From Glaciecola amylolytica (GTDB lineage: Bacteria; Bacteroidota; Bacteroidia; Flavobacteriales_D; Crocinitomicaceae): a stretch of 64,000 bases of DNA. This document shows, piece after piece, positions 9,569 to 17,125 of this stretch. Each line of letters starts with the position of its first letter. The stretch's first letter is position 1. The position numbers and the translations under genes were made by a program. The DNA lies in NCBI GenBank assembly GCA_003856375.1, contig CP034120.1:3653501-3717500 (forward strand), given 5' to 3'. Under the pieces are notes generated by a model that was given only the letters and a program-made list of their open reading frames with translations, was not told where the DNA came from and did no database searches.

Positions 9569-9597
9569 CGAATTTAATACATTTTAACAAGAACAAC
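9569..9597 (-). promoter_or_regulatory. Candidate nuo operon promoter (Bacteroidota type)
   Basis: On the minus strand, TAAATTCG (9569-9576) matches the Bacteroidota -7 consensus TAnnTTTG at five of six fixed positions. GTTG (9594-9597) is 17 nt upstream and could serve as the -33 element. The ATG of nuoA lies about 20 nt downstream. Confidence 0.45.
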
Positions 9598-9611
9598 CGG
9601 CGTAAAATCCT

Positions 9612-9630
9612 ATTTAGATTTAATCTAAAT
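9612..9630. promoter_or_regulatory. Perfect 19-bp palindrome upstream of nuo promoter
   Basis: Arms ATTTAGATT (9612-9620) and AATCTAAAT (9622-9630) are perfectly complementary around one central base. The centre is 24 bp upstream of the candidate -33 element, a usual position for an activator dimer. No trailing T-tract is present, so it is not a terminator. The binding factor cannot be named. Confidence 0.55.
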
Positions 9631-9835
9631 TGCAGGGTAACTATTTGCAAAATGCCCTGAAATCGCTGGTCGATGAAAAGTGTTTGTCGGGCGAAGATAA
9701 AGCGATGTTGATGCGGAATGTTTTCTTTTTCAGGAAGCATATCTTCTTTATGGACGGTTGATCCTTTTCTTTTTTAACGGGTTTTTTAGGTGAGTTGAAG
9801 TCCGGATAAGCTCCAGATAGCAACTTTTAGACCCC

Positions 9836-10510
9836 CTACATCATTAGGTTCATGGATGCAGCAGCTCCTACATACAAAAAGTAGAGAGCAGCAACAACCA
9901 GGCATGTAGCGGATAAAGCAAATATGAAATTCGTCAATCCTTTGTTCTTATAACGATCCGGGTGACGAATAACCCGAATAAGAGAAATTAATGAACAAAT
10001 AAACATTACCAAAACCAAACCGAAAATAAAAGCCCCCGTTCCCAGGTAAAGAAAAGAACTGAAGATACTTATCAATATTATTGAAATACCTATTCCAAAA
10101 AGCAATGCCAACGAAACCCAGGTAAGCGGTTCTGTTTTCTTTTTTACTTCAGGAGCGGGTTCGCCCTGATCCTGTAGAGAAAGATTATCTACCTGCTGTT
10201 GGGGGGCGACGCATTGCATCCCAACAGTTTTATTTACTTTTCGTCCATCAGTCAATGAAGCAGTATCTTCTTTTATCTCTTTCAACGAAACTTCGGGAGT
10301 TACCACATCAGATTCCGTTGCTTCTATTTCTTCAGAAGACTCTCTTAATTCAGATACTTCCAGAGGAAGTTTTTCTTGTGGATTTTCGTCATTCTTCTTT
10401 TCGTCGAGATTTCTCTTCCACTCAATATGGTAACCCGATCCAAAATGGCGTTTGGTGATCGTGCAAGCAAACAACATGCAAAAGGATAAAAGCGTGAATA
10501 GTAGCTTCAT
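9836..10510 (-). CDS. Membrane lipoprotein with C-terminal multi-helix domain, copy 1
   Basis: 224 residues. The N-terminus is a lipoprotein signal ending in the lipobox LFAC (Cys16), followed by the short motif TKRHFGSGYHIEWKR. Residues 30-130 are a hydrophilic, acidic, low-complexity linker. Residues 131-224 hold three or four hydrophobic helices with a basic loop RHPDRYKNKG, resembling small DUF4190-like membrane domains. The paralogue at 11322-12017 has an almost identical first 30 residues and a similar membrane domain but a different linker. The gene is last in a colinear set that also contains a T9SS-exported hydrolase. Function unknown. Confidence 0.85.
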   Translation of the reverse strand: MKLLFTLLSFCMLFACTITKRHFGSGYHIEWKRNLDEKKNDENPQEKLPLEVSELRESSEEIEATESDVVTPEVSLKEIKEDTASLTDGRKVNKTVGMQCVAPQQQVDNLSLQDQGEPAPEVKKKTEPLTWVSLALLFGIGISIILISIFSSFLYLGTGAFIFGLVLVMFICSLISLIRVIRHPDRYKNKGLTNFIFALSATCLVVAALYFLYVGAAASMNLMM

Positions 10511-10653
10511 AGGAATAACTTTTCACAAACATGAGAAATATATTTTACTTACTTGTTGCGATTTTCCGTACTTGATCGATTTTTTTAAAAGATCATGCCA
10601 ATTACTCTGCAGTCAGCAAGCCTCATCATGCACTATTACTAGTATTCTATAAA
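10408..10653. repeat. 246-bp near-identical direct repeat, copy 1
   Basis: Covers the first ~100 nt of the 9836-10510 gene, the whole 128-bp intergenic gap and the last ~15 nt of the next gene upstream. It matches 11915-12160 with an offset of 1507 bp and about four mismatches by eye. The coding sequence on either side is much more diverged. Confidence 0.92.
10526..10533 (-). promoter_or_regulatory. Possible -7 element within repeated junction, copy 1
   Basis: CATGTTTG on the minus strand matches TAnnTTTG at five of six positions, about 16 nt upstream of the gene start at 10510. The identical element in copy 2 is at 12033-12040. It suggests each membrane lipoprotein gene may have its own promoter. 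Confidence 0.3.
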
Positions 10654-11325
10654 CAAATTATCATTTACTCCGGGAGCAATTAAAATTGTATCAATATATT
10701 CTGTAAGGCCCCCATTTCGGATGATTTGAATTTTATAAATGTATCTTCCCGATAAACCTTGAATTTGATGCGAATTAGAATAACAACCTACAGCATATGG
10801 ACTCCATGTTTCATAATTAAAATCCAGAGAGGAAACTTCATCACGATTTTTTAGAATAATCCGCATGCTATCAGAAGGCCCTAAGCAATTTACATTTTCT
10901 AATTTGTAGTTAATCTGCATCAATGGTAAAGCTCTGATTTCATAATCCTTCTGATCATTCCTTACCAAGTGTACATATGTCGGAGCATTGATTAACGAAT
11001 AAGAGCCTGAATAACTTGCAAACTGCATAGAAGAATAATCAAAAGTGAGATCGTAATGATAGCTTTTACTTTTACGGGGAGTAAAAGAAATCACTGCATC
11101 TCCATTTGCATCCGTTACTCCCTCCAATACAAAATCCGTGTACTCCACACCACCAAATAATTTCTTGCTGGATTTATACTCCTTGATTGTGTACTTGACA
11201 CCTGAAATTGGTTCATCACTATACGGAATATGTGCCTTGATCGTGAATTCAATGGGATTGTCCTTATCCAGTTTTTTACAGGAAAAGCATGAAACCAAGA
11301 GAAAACAGAGTAATAGCAGTTTCAT
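10639..11325 (-). CDS. Exported lipoprotein of the duplicated pair, copy 1
   Basis: 228 residues with a lipoprotein signal (LLLCFLLVSCFSC, acylated Cys near 16). The mature part opens with KKLDKDNPIEFTIKAHIPYS and a beta-rich stretch (SGVKYTIKEYKSSK, then VTDANGDAVISFTPRK), which resembles Ig-like or CnaB/transthyretin-type domains with a DANG turn. The C-terminal third differs from the paralogue at 12146-12862. The start overlaps the upstream gene's stop by 4 nt (ATGA), so the two are co-translated. No known function. Confidence 0.85.
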   Translation of the reverse strand: MKLLLLCFLLVSCFSCKKLDKDNPIEFTIKAHIPYSDEPISGVKYTIKEYKSSKKLFGGVEYTDFVLEGVTDANGDAVISFTPRKSKSYHYDLTFDYSSMQFASYSGSYSLINAPTYVHLVRNDQKDYEIRALPLMQINYKLENVNCLGPSDSMRIILKNRDEVSSLDFNYETWSPYAVGCYSNSHQIQGLSGRYIYKIQIIRNGGLTEYIDTILIAPGVNDNLFIEY

Positions 11326-12017
11326 AAATCCACGTTATTGGTTAAAATCAACAAATAGTAAACTACCATAAATAGAAGCGCTCCAATTCCAATAGTACTT
11401 AATCCTAAGAGTGTCCACGTAAGCCATTTGGATTTGTACCTGCCTGGATTTTTTCGGATGCGAACCACTGAAATAATGGAGAAGATTATTGCGAGTAACC
11501 CAAGAACAATAAGTACTATTCCTAAAGGGTTAGAATAGAATCCAATCAGACTCAGAACCATTAAAAGTAAACCTCCAAGGATCAAAGGACCTAATGCAAA
11601 CCAAGTGAATGTTTCCACTTTCTTCGGTTTTTCTTCAATCGTGGTTTGATCTTCAATTACGATCCCGCAATCATTTGATTCTCCTGATTGCTTCCGCTTA
11701 GTTTGATGAATTATATTAGCCCCAATGCTTTTCTTTTCTTGAACAATGATCTTATCATTACTGAATGACTTCGAAACATCCGGAGTTATTGAATCTCGAG
11801 GCTCCCCAATTTCAATTATGGGCGTCTTTGGGGTTAAGGACTCTAAATCGAGTAAAAAATCATCTTCTAAAAGGGTCTTGTTATTGGGATTCTCCTTCTT
11901 TTCTTCTGTTAAATGATTTCTCTTCCACTCAACATGATAACCCGATCCAAAATGACGTTTGGTGATCGTGCAAGCAAACAACATGCAAAAGGATAAAAGC
12001 GTGAATAGTAGCTTCAT
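11322..12017 (-). CDS. Membrane lipoprotein with C-terminal multi-helix domain, copy 2
   Basis: 231 residues; same plan as the 9836-10510 protein: lipobox LFAC, then TKRHFGSGYHVEWKR, a charged linker (residues 32-135), and a C-terminal membrane domain with loop RIRKNPGRYKSK, a pattern common to DUF4190-like proteins. If the Cys is lipidated and the helices insert, the protein would be anchored at both ends, so the N-terminal signal may instead be an ordinary first helix. It overlaps the next gene (10639-11325) by 4 nt. Confidence 0.85.
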   Translation of the reverse strand: MKLLFTLLSFCMLFACTITKRHFGSGYHVEWKRNHLTEEKKENPNNKTLLEDDFLLDLESLTPKTPIIEIGEPRDSITPDVSKSFSNDKIIVQEKKSIGANIIHQTKRKQSGESNDCGIVIEDQTTIEEKPKKVETFTWFALGPLILGGLLLMVLSLIGFYSNPLGIVLIVLGLLAIIFSIISVVRIRKNPGRYKSKWLTWTLLGLSTIGIGALLFMVVYYLLILTNNVDL

Positions 12018-12160
12018 AGGAATAACTTTTCACAAACATGAGAAATATATTTTACTTACTTGTTGCGATTTTCCGTACTTGATCGATTTTTTTAAAAGAT
12101 CATGTCAATTACTCTGCAGTCAGCAAGCCTCATCATGCACTATTACTAGTATTCTATAAA
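11915..12160. repeat. 246-bp near-identical direct repeat, copy 2
   Basis: Partner of 10408-10653. It spans the 5' end of the 11322-12017 gene, the 128-bp gap and the 3' end of the 12146-12862 gene. The mismatches I can see fall in the coding 5' end (three) and in the gap (one). Confidence 0.92.
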
Positions 12161-12862
12161 AACTTCATTTATTATTCCCGGTTGCAGAAAAAAGGTATCG
12201 ATATCAGTAGTCACTTGATTATTCCGGGTTACTTCGATTTGATAAATATGATACCCAGATAGTACGTTGTCATTTGTATAATCTACAAAAGAGCCACAAC
12301 CGTTAAAATAATTGCTCCATACATAAATTGTTTCAAATGTTTTATACGGAAATTCATTACAATTAAACGTCTTATATCGCATTTTATCATTTCCATCAAA
12401 GCAATTCACATTTTCAATTTTGAAATGCATCTCACAATGAGGCAGTGCTCTAATTTCATAATCCTTTTGCTCATTCCGTGACAAAGGTTCATATGTCGGA
12501 GCCCCTATCAAAGAATAACTTCCGGAATAATTTGCAAATTGCATTCCCGAATAGTCAAATTTGATATCATAGCGGTATTTCATATTTTTCTTCGGAGCAA
12601 AGGAAATCACTGCATCTCCATTTGCATTAGTCACTCCTTCCAATATAAAATCCGTGTATTCAATATCTCCCAATAGTTCCTTACTGGATTTATACTCCCG
12701 AATCGTGTATTTGACTCCTGAAATAGATTCATCACTATAAGGAATATGTGCCTTGATCGTGAATTCAATAGGATTGTCCTTATCCAGTTTTTTGCAGGAT
12801 AAAAACGAGAGCAGTAAAGTCAAAACGATTACTATTCTACCAATATATTTCTTGTAACACAT
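12146..12862 (-). CDS. Exported lipoprotein of the duplicated pair, copy 2
   Basis: 238 residues. The signal (IVIVLTLLLSFLSC) ends in a lipobox Cys near residue 23, followed by the same KKLDKDNPIEFTIKAHIPYS opening as copy 1 and a closely similar beta-rich domain up to about residue 140; after that the two copies diverge. No start codon lies nearer the signal than ATG 12862, so the gene overlaps the 3' end of the hydrolase gene by 31 nt. This long overlap suggests co-transcription with it. Function unknown. Confidence 0.85.
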   Translation of the reverse strand: MCYKKYIGRIVIVLTLLLSFLSCKKLDKDNPIEFTIKAHIPYSDESISGVKYTIREYKSSKELLGDIEYTDFILEGVTNANGDAVISFAPKKNMKYRYDIKFDYSGMQFANYSGSYSLIGAPTYEPLSRNEQKDYEIRALPHCEMHFKIENVNCFDGNDKMRYKTFNCNEFPYKTFETIYVWSNYFNGCGSFVDYTNDNVLSGYHIYQIEVTRNNQVTTDIDTFFLQPGIINEVFIEY

Positions 12863-15720
12863 ACTCCGTTTTTAGTTAGTTTAACCATGTAAAAGCCCGG
12901 TTTTAATTCATGATGCACCACAGATTCCTCTAAAGGTACACCCTTTTTAAATAATTCTTTACCGGAAAGATCCAGAATACACACTTCGATGAATCCACTT
13001 TCATGGCCATCACCCCATTGAATAGAGAAATTCTGTTTAGACGGATTCGGGAAGATTGAAACCCGTTCAGGAAGATCCGTTCTTCGATTCAAAAATTCAT
13101 CACCCTCCTCTGCTTCGTTTCCTGTATAAGATCCCGAATGGTTGTTATTGACCAATGATTTTTCGCAGGTAATGTCACCAATATGCGCATGAAAGTCAGA
13201 CCCACTCTTGATATGAACTCCCGGTGTAAAGTGAATTTCATTTACCGCCTGGGCATCCACAATCGCATTGACTTCCGAAACGAAATCCAAAAAATCAGTT
13301 TTTTGCGTCACGTGATTCCCCAAAAGAATCGCGTTCCCGGCTTCGTAATCCACACGGTATTGATAATTCGGGCGGGCAAAGAAGCCAATCCGCAAGTTTT
13401 GCAGGGAAATAATGTCGTGCTCGGCCTCCTCTACCACAAAATTCTTCAATACTCCTTTCATCGATGAACCGATTCCCGCATAGGCATTCGGATCCTTGAG
13501 GTTTCCGAGTAAATGCTCTGTATTCTGATCCCAACAAAACAGGGCATCAAATACTGTATAGTCATAGTGGTTTCCCGGATAGCCTAAATGCGGATAACCA
13601 AAATAATTAGATGCATTATTAGGATTTCCAGTATTCGCTGCCCACTCATTTTGATACAATAATTTGTGCTCCTTAAAATTATAATCCGGATACCCATTAT
13701 TCAAACTACTGTTCAGATCTTTTACATCATGGGTCAGAATGGTCGGTGTAAATGAGAACAAATAATCTTGAATAATATCTGGAGCACCTGTCAATTCAGA
13801 TTGTAATTCATTATTGATATTTCTAATCGGATTGTCTTCAATGAAAATAATACCACCCGGTGCATTATCCAAGACTAACGGATCTTTCGTTTTGGCTTCA
13901 TAAGCCACTTTCCAACCTTTGAAAAGCTGTTTAAACTCATAGTAAAACACCCGATGAATTCCATGTTTCAGAAACGTTGCTTCAAAGCGGCGGTTCACCC
14001 AACCCATTAAAGAACCGTTCTGCTTGAAAAAGATTGCTCCCGTTTGATTCGGATAAGGTGAATGGTTACTGGAAAAATCCGAAAAGTTATAATCAGGAGT
14101 AGACGAGCCATTGGAGATTGAAATCATCCGCTGAAAAGAAGGAAAACCCAATCTTGCCCCATTTTTGGAATGGTTATATGTGGTATGTTTCGCCAGGTAA
14201 GAATTCCTGTATTCACTAGCTCCCTGTCCTGGAGAAGATCCGGATCCAGTTTCTGTATAGAAATAATGAAGCAATTGAGCAGACAATGGTGCATTCAAAA
14301 TGTAATGCAATCCATAAATATCTCCATCAAGCGGGTTAAGATTTCCGAAATATCCTGGTATATATAATCCATATGGATTGTACTCATATTCCCATAAATA
14401 TTCTACTGCATGCTGCATTCCTAATGGAATATTTGCACCTCCATGTTCCCCGTCATTTGAAATATACAATTTGGTGTGCGGATGCGGTCCGTTTGCATTT
14501 AAATGTTTGTACTCCATTTTTTGCAGGGCCAAACGGGTTGCTAAGGATCCTGCACTGAATCCCATGATAATATTTTCCTGGTAAGAGCCATTCTGGGCCT
14601 TCACGTTGTTCACGTGATTGATCAGTTTTTCCAAGAGCTCTGCATTTTTCTCCACATAAGCATTCGGAGGAAAGAACTGGCAAAGAATCACGTCAAACCC
14701 TTCGTCATGCAAGTTTTCAATCAGCCCTTCCTGATTGAATTGATTAGCTAGCTGACCTAAGGATGCCGGCCAATTTTTATAATTATTGATAAAAGCATTA
14801 TCAGTATGAGTTCCCCAACCAGCAACCATGATAAAGGGTTTTCTTATTTTCTGATCTCCACAGGCATGATAGACAGAATACCTTAAATCCGGATTATAAA
14901 TGGATGATGTAGTATAATAATCAGGGTAAATCGTATGATACCATTCAAAATGCTGATGCACATCTGATTTTGCGATTTCTCTTTGATTCATTTCTATCAG
15001 CTGATTTGCCTCAACCTGCTTCTGGTCTGAAAAATGGATCGTGAATGATAATTTCTGTTTTCCTTTCAACCAATCGCTTAAATCTACGCTGGAGTTGAAG
15101 TACAGCAATTTGGTTCCGTTTTTACTTTTGATTTCTACAAAATCAATACTCCGGTTAGTGTTGGTGATGAAGGTTTTTTCATTCAATTCCAGAACGACGT
15201 TGTTATAGGCAAACGAATCCAGGAAAACCGATGCATACAACACTTCGTCTTCCATCAGATCGTCGGAAAGAATTTTTCTGTAAGGATCATTTCCTGAGCT
15301 GGTTCTGAATTCTTCTGAAACGGCTGGTTTCAATGAATTGATCTTCAAATCGACGACATAAAACGGAATCCGCAACTGACCGTATTCATCCAGTGAGTAG
15401 AAATGGTCATAAACGGGGAAAAGTACCGAATCCCGATGAAAAGTCCGGGACATATCCCACCAGTTCATCAAGCTGAATAAACCCAAAACTCCCCTGCCGC
15501 TGCAATAAATCGGTTGATCTTTATAAATCAGTTTGTTGAACACGGAATCTTCCAATTCAAGTGTGGCATTTCTGAAATAAGGATTTGAGAAATTGTTGAA
15601 ATCTGTTTTGGAAAACGCATATTCCACCATTTTCTTCGGATTAGAGAAAACCAGCGTGTCCGTTTGTCCCCACCCATTCAAACCAATGAGCAGGAACAGT
15701 CCTTTTATGAACTTGCTCAT
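12832..15720 (-). CDS. T9SS-exported alpha/beta-hydrolase-like surface protein
   Basis: 962 residues with an N-terminal signal peptide (FIKGLFLLIGLNGWGQ). A central region has PFIMVAGWGTH and, at residue 389, the nucleophile-elbow motif GFSAG (IIMGFSAGSLATRL), the pattern of serine lipases/esterases and peptidases with an alpha/beta fold. The last ~75 residues (VSIFPNPSKQNF...GFYMVKL) are a type A T9SS sorting domain, so the protein should be exported across the outer membrane and attached or released. It starts 4 nt after the fibre-like gene and overlaps the next lipoprotein gene. The substrate is unknown; catalytic Asp and His were not identified. Confidence 0.85.
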   Translation of the reverse strand: MSKFIKGLFLLIGLNGWGQTDTLVFSNPKKMVEYAFSKTDFNNFSNPYFRNATLELEDSVFNKLIYKDQPIYCSGRGVLGLFSLMNWWDMSRTFHRDSVLFPVYDHFYSLDEYGQLRIPFYVVDLKINSLKPAVSEEFRTSSGNDPYRKILSDDLMEDEVLYASVFLDSFAYNNVVLELNEKTFITNTNRSIDFVEIKSKNGTKLLYFNSSVDLSDWLKGKQKLSFTIHFSDQKQVEANQLIEMNQREIAKSDVHQHFEWYHTIYPDYYTTSSIYNPDLRYSVYHACGDQKIRKPFIMVAGWGTHTDNAFINNYKNWPASLGQLANQFNQEGLIENLHDEGFDVILCQFFPPNAYVEKNAELLEKLINHVNNVKAQNGSYQENIIMGFSAGSLATRLALQKMEYKHLNANGPHPHTKLYISNDGEHGGANIPLGMQHAVEYLWEYEYNPYGLYIPGYFGNLNPLDGDIYGLHYILNAPLSAQLLHYFYTETGSGSSPGQGASEYRNSYLAKHTTYNHSKNGARLGFPSFQRMISISNGSSTPDYNFSDFSSNHSPYPNQTGAIFFKQNGSLMGWVNRRFEATFLKHGIHRVFYYEFKQLFKGWKVAYEAKTKDPLVLDNAPGGIIFIEDNPIRNINNELQSELTGAPDIIQDYLFSFTPTILTHDVKDLNSSLNNGYPDYNFKEHKLLYQNEWAANTGNPNNASNYFGYPHLGYPGNHYDYTVFDALFCWDQNTEHLLGNLKDPNAYAGIGSSMKGVLKNFVVEEAEHDIISLQNLRIGFFARPNYQYRVDYEAGNAILLGNHVTQKTDFLDFVSEVNAIVDAQAVNEIHFTPGVHIKSGSDFHAHIGDITCEKSLVNNNHSGSYTGNEAEEGDEFLNRRTDLPERVSIFPNPSKQNFSIQWGDGHESGFIEVCILDLSGKELFKKGVPLEESVVHHELKPGFYMVKLTKNGVCVTRNILVE

Positions 15721-15724
15721 CGTA

Positions 15725-16765
15725 TTAGGGTTTGATTTGTTGCTGCAACTGTAAAATCAATTCCTGCTGCAGGCGAATGGTTTCCTGCTGTTGTTTAAGG
15801 AGTTCTTGCTGCGTATCCAATTGTTCTTTCACTTCGATCAGATACAAGGTCAGTTCTTCTACTTTTTCCATCAACATCACACTGCTTTGGGCAACATTGA
15901 GTCCTTTTTCCTGCATTTCATTTGCTCCCGGCACATTTGGCAAATGCTTGTTTTGACGGATATATTGTTTCAATTCACTTAAGGACATTAAGGGATATGC
16001 TTCGTCAAAAACATAATCTGCCCAGGAATTCAGGTTCACTTTGATTTCACGCGCATACAATAAACCTGTATGATCCAACTGCATTAATTTATAAGGAGCT
16101 ACGCCCGGATTATTACTCAACGTTTTGTCGATAACCAAGGGATTTAATTCAGAATCCTTGCTTAGCCGGACGTGAAACTTGGATTCTGGTTTCACACCAA
16201 CTCCCAATCTGGGATCTGGCGAACAGTTGGTATTGATCAGAAACATCTGTTGCGGATTTGTCGAAGCCTGCCAATGTGGAGCCGTGTACAAAATGTTTCC
16301 GTTTACATCACTCGCACATACAAGCCCCGTCGATTGGGTTTCTGCATAAACGAGGCTTTTCAAATCACCGCCATTCTTCACTTTTCCGTTTGCATTGATC
16401 AATAGAACTCCATCACCTGCTAAAGTCGAATCTCCAAGTGTTTTGATCTTTAAATCGCCTTCTTTAATAACGGTTGTTCCGATAAGGGTGCTTTCTCCTA
16501 CAACTTTCAAATCGTTTTTGATGATCGCTTTTCCGATTACCTTCAGGTCACTTTTAATGGTTGCCGTTTTGTTGACGACCAATGAATCTTTCACCATCAG
16601 CATCGAATCAATCCTGGCGGAACCATTGACTTGTAGTTTTGTAGTCGGCGATGTTGTTCCGATTCCTACATTTCCGGAAGAAGGAATACTGTTTGTTTGT
16701 GAAAATGACTGATTGCAGAATAGTAGTAGCATGGCCCAAAAGCCAGTTTGAATAGTGATTTTCAT
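15725..16765 (-). CDS. Secreted fibre-like protein with C-terminal coiled coil
   Basis: 346 residues, signal peptide ending near FSQ (residue 23). The mature start, SSGNVGIGTTSPTTKLQVNG, is the motif that opens many Bacteroidota fibre or tail-like surface proteins, and is followed by repeated beta-type units (MVKDSLVVNKTATIKSDLKV and similar). The C-terminal part has RQNKHLPNVPGANEM and then a Gln-rich coiled coil (residues ~300-346), suggesting an oligomer. No chaperone-type S74 peptidase domain is seen. It is the first gene of the colinear set that contains the T9SS hydrolase and the duplicated lipoproteins. Confidence 0.82.
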   Translation of the reverse strand: MKITIQTGFWAMLLLFCNQSFSQTNSIPSSGNVGIGTTSPTTKLQVNGSARIDSMLMVKDSLVVNKTATIKSDLKVIGKAIIKNDLKVVGESTLIGTTVIKEGDLKIKTLGDSTLAGDGVLLINANGKVKNGGDLKSLVYAETQSTGLVCASDVNGNILYTAPHWQASTNPQQMFLINTNCSPDPRLGVGVKPESKFHVRLSKDSELNPLVIDKTLSNNPGVAPYKLMQLDHTGLLYAREIKVNLNSWADYVFDEAYPLMSLSELKQYIRQNKHLPNVPGANEMQEKGLNVAQSSVMLMEKVEELTLYLIEVKEQLDTQQELLKQQQETIRLQQELILQLQQQIKP

Positions 16766-16770
16766 ATCTG

Positions 16771-16809
16771 TGAAATAATAGTTACGGTTTAATTTTAGCT
16801 ATTATTTCA
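16771..16809. promoter_or_regulatory. 11-bp perfect inverted repeat just upstream of the fibre-like gene
   Basis: Arms TGAAATAATAG (16771-16781) and CTATTATTTCA (16799-16809) pair perfectly across a 17-nt loop. It begins 5 bp upstream of the ATG at 16765, so it would lie in the 5' leader or overlap the promoter. There is no T-tract typical of a terminator. Confidence 0.6.
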
Positions 16810-17125
16810 TTTCATTCAGCTGAAAAACTGATTTTTAACATTTTAAATAACAGAACACAAACCCTCAAAGCCATATCACAGCTCGTTTTTTACACACTTT
16901 CGAGTAATGTTATTTGCAAAATGCTTTTGTTCCGCAATTGGGGTGATTTTATCATTTACCACAAATGCGCAAATTTTTAGCGCTCCTATCGGTAGCACTT
17001 CCAGTTATTTATGCGAGTGCGGTAGCCAAGTCGTTTTTTTGTGGGAGAAAAACAGAGCATCACTGACACTCTCGTACGGAACCTTACATAAAAGGTAATC
17101 TGTTTTTGAATTTTAAATCTGAAGG
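16810..17125. other. Intergenic DNA between fibre-like gene and TPR gene
   Basis: No convincing coding frame. It must contain the promoter for the fibre-hydrolase-lipoprotein set, but I cannot place a clear TAnnTTTG element. A 10-bp palindrome TTCAGCTGAA is at 16815-16824. Confidence 0.5.

Noticed and set aside
9641-9823. 60-codon minus-strand frame between nuoA and the lipoprotein gene
   Set aside because: Lys/Ser-rich with no recognisable fold and no supporting start or terminator; kept as non-coding.
10452-12159. Two identical 66-codon plus-strand frames (10452-10652 and 11959-12159)
   Set aside because: They are identical because they lie in the 246-bp direct repeat and are antisense to real genes; no signal of a real protein.
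15725-16765. Fibre-like protein as a phage tail fibre
   Set aside because: It has a secretion signal and no phage genes nearby; the GIGTTSPTTKLQVNG motif is also common in Bacteroidota surface proteins.
16907-17098. 63-codon plus-strand frame in the gap before the TPR gene
   Set aside because: Overlaps the minus-strand gap, has no family match and runs into the end of the TPR gene.
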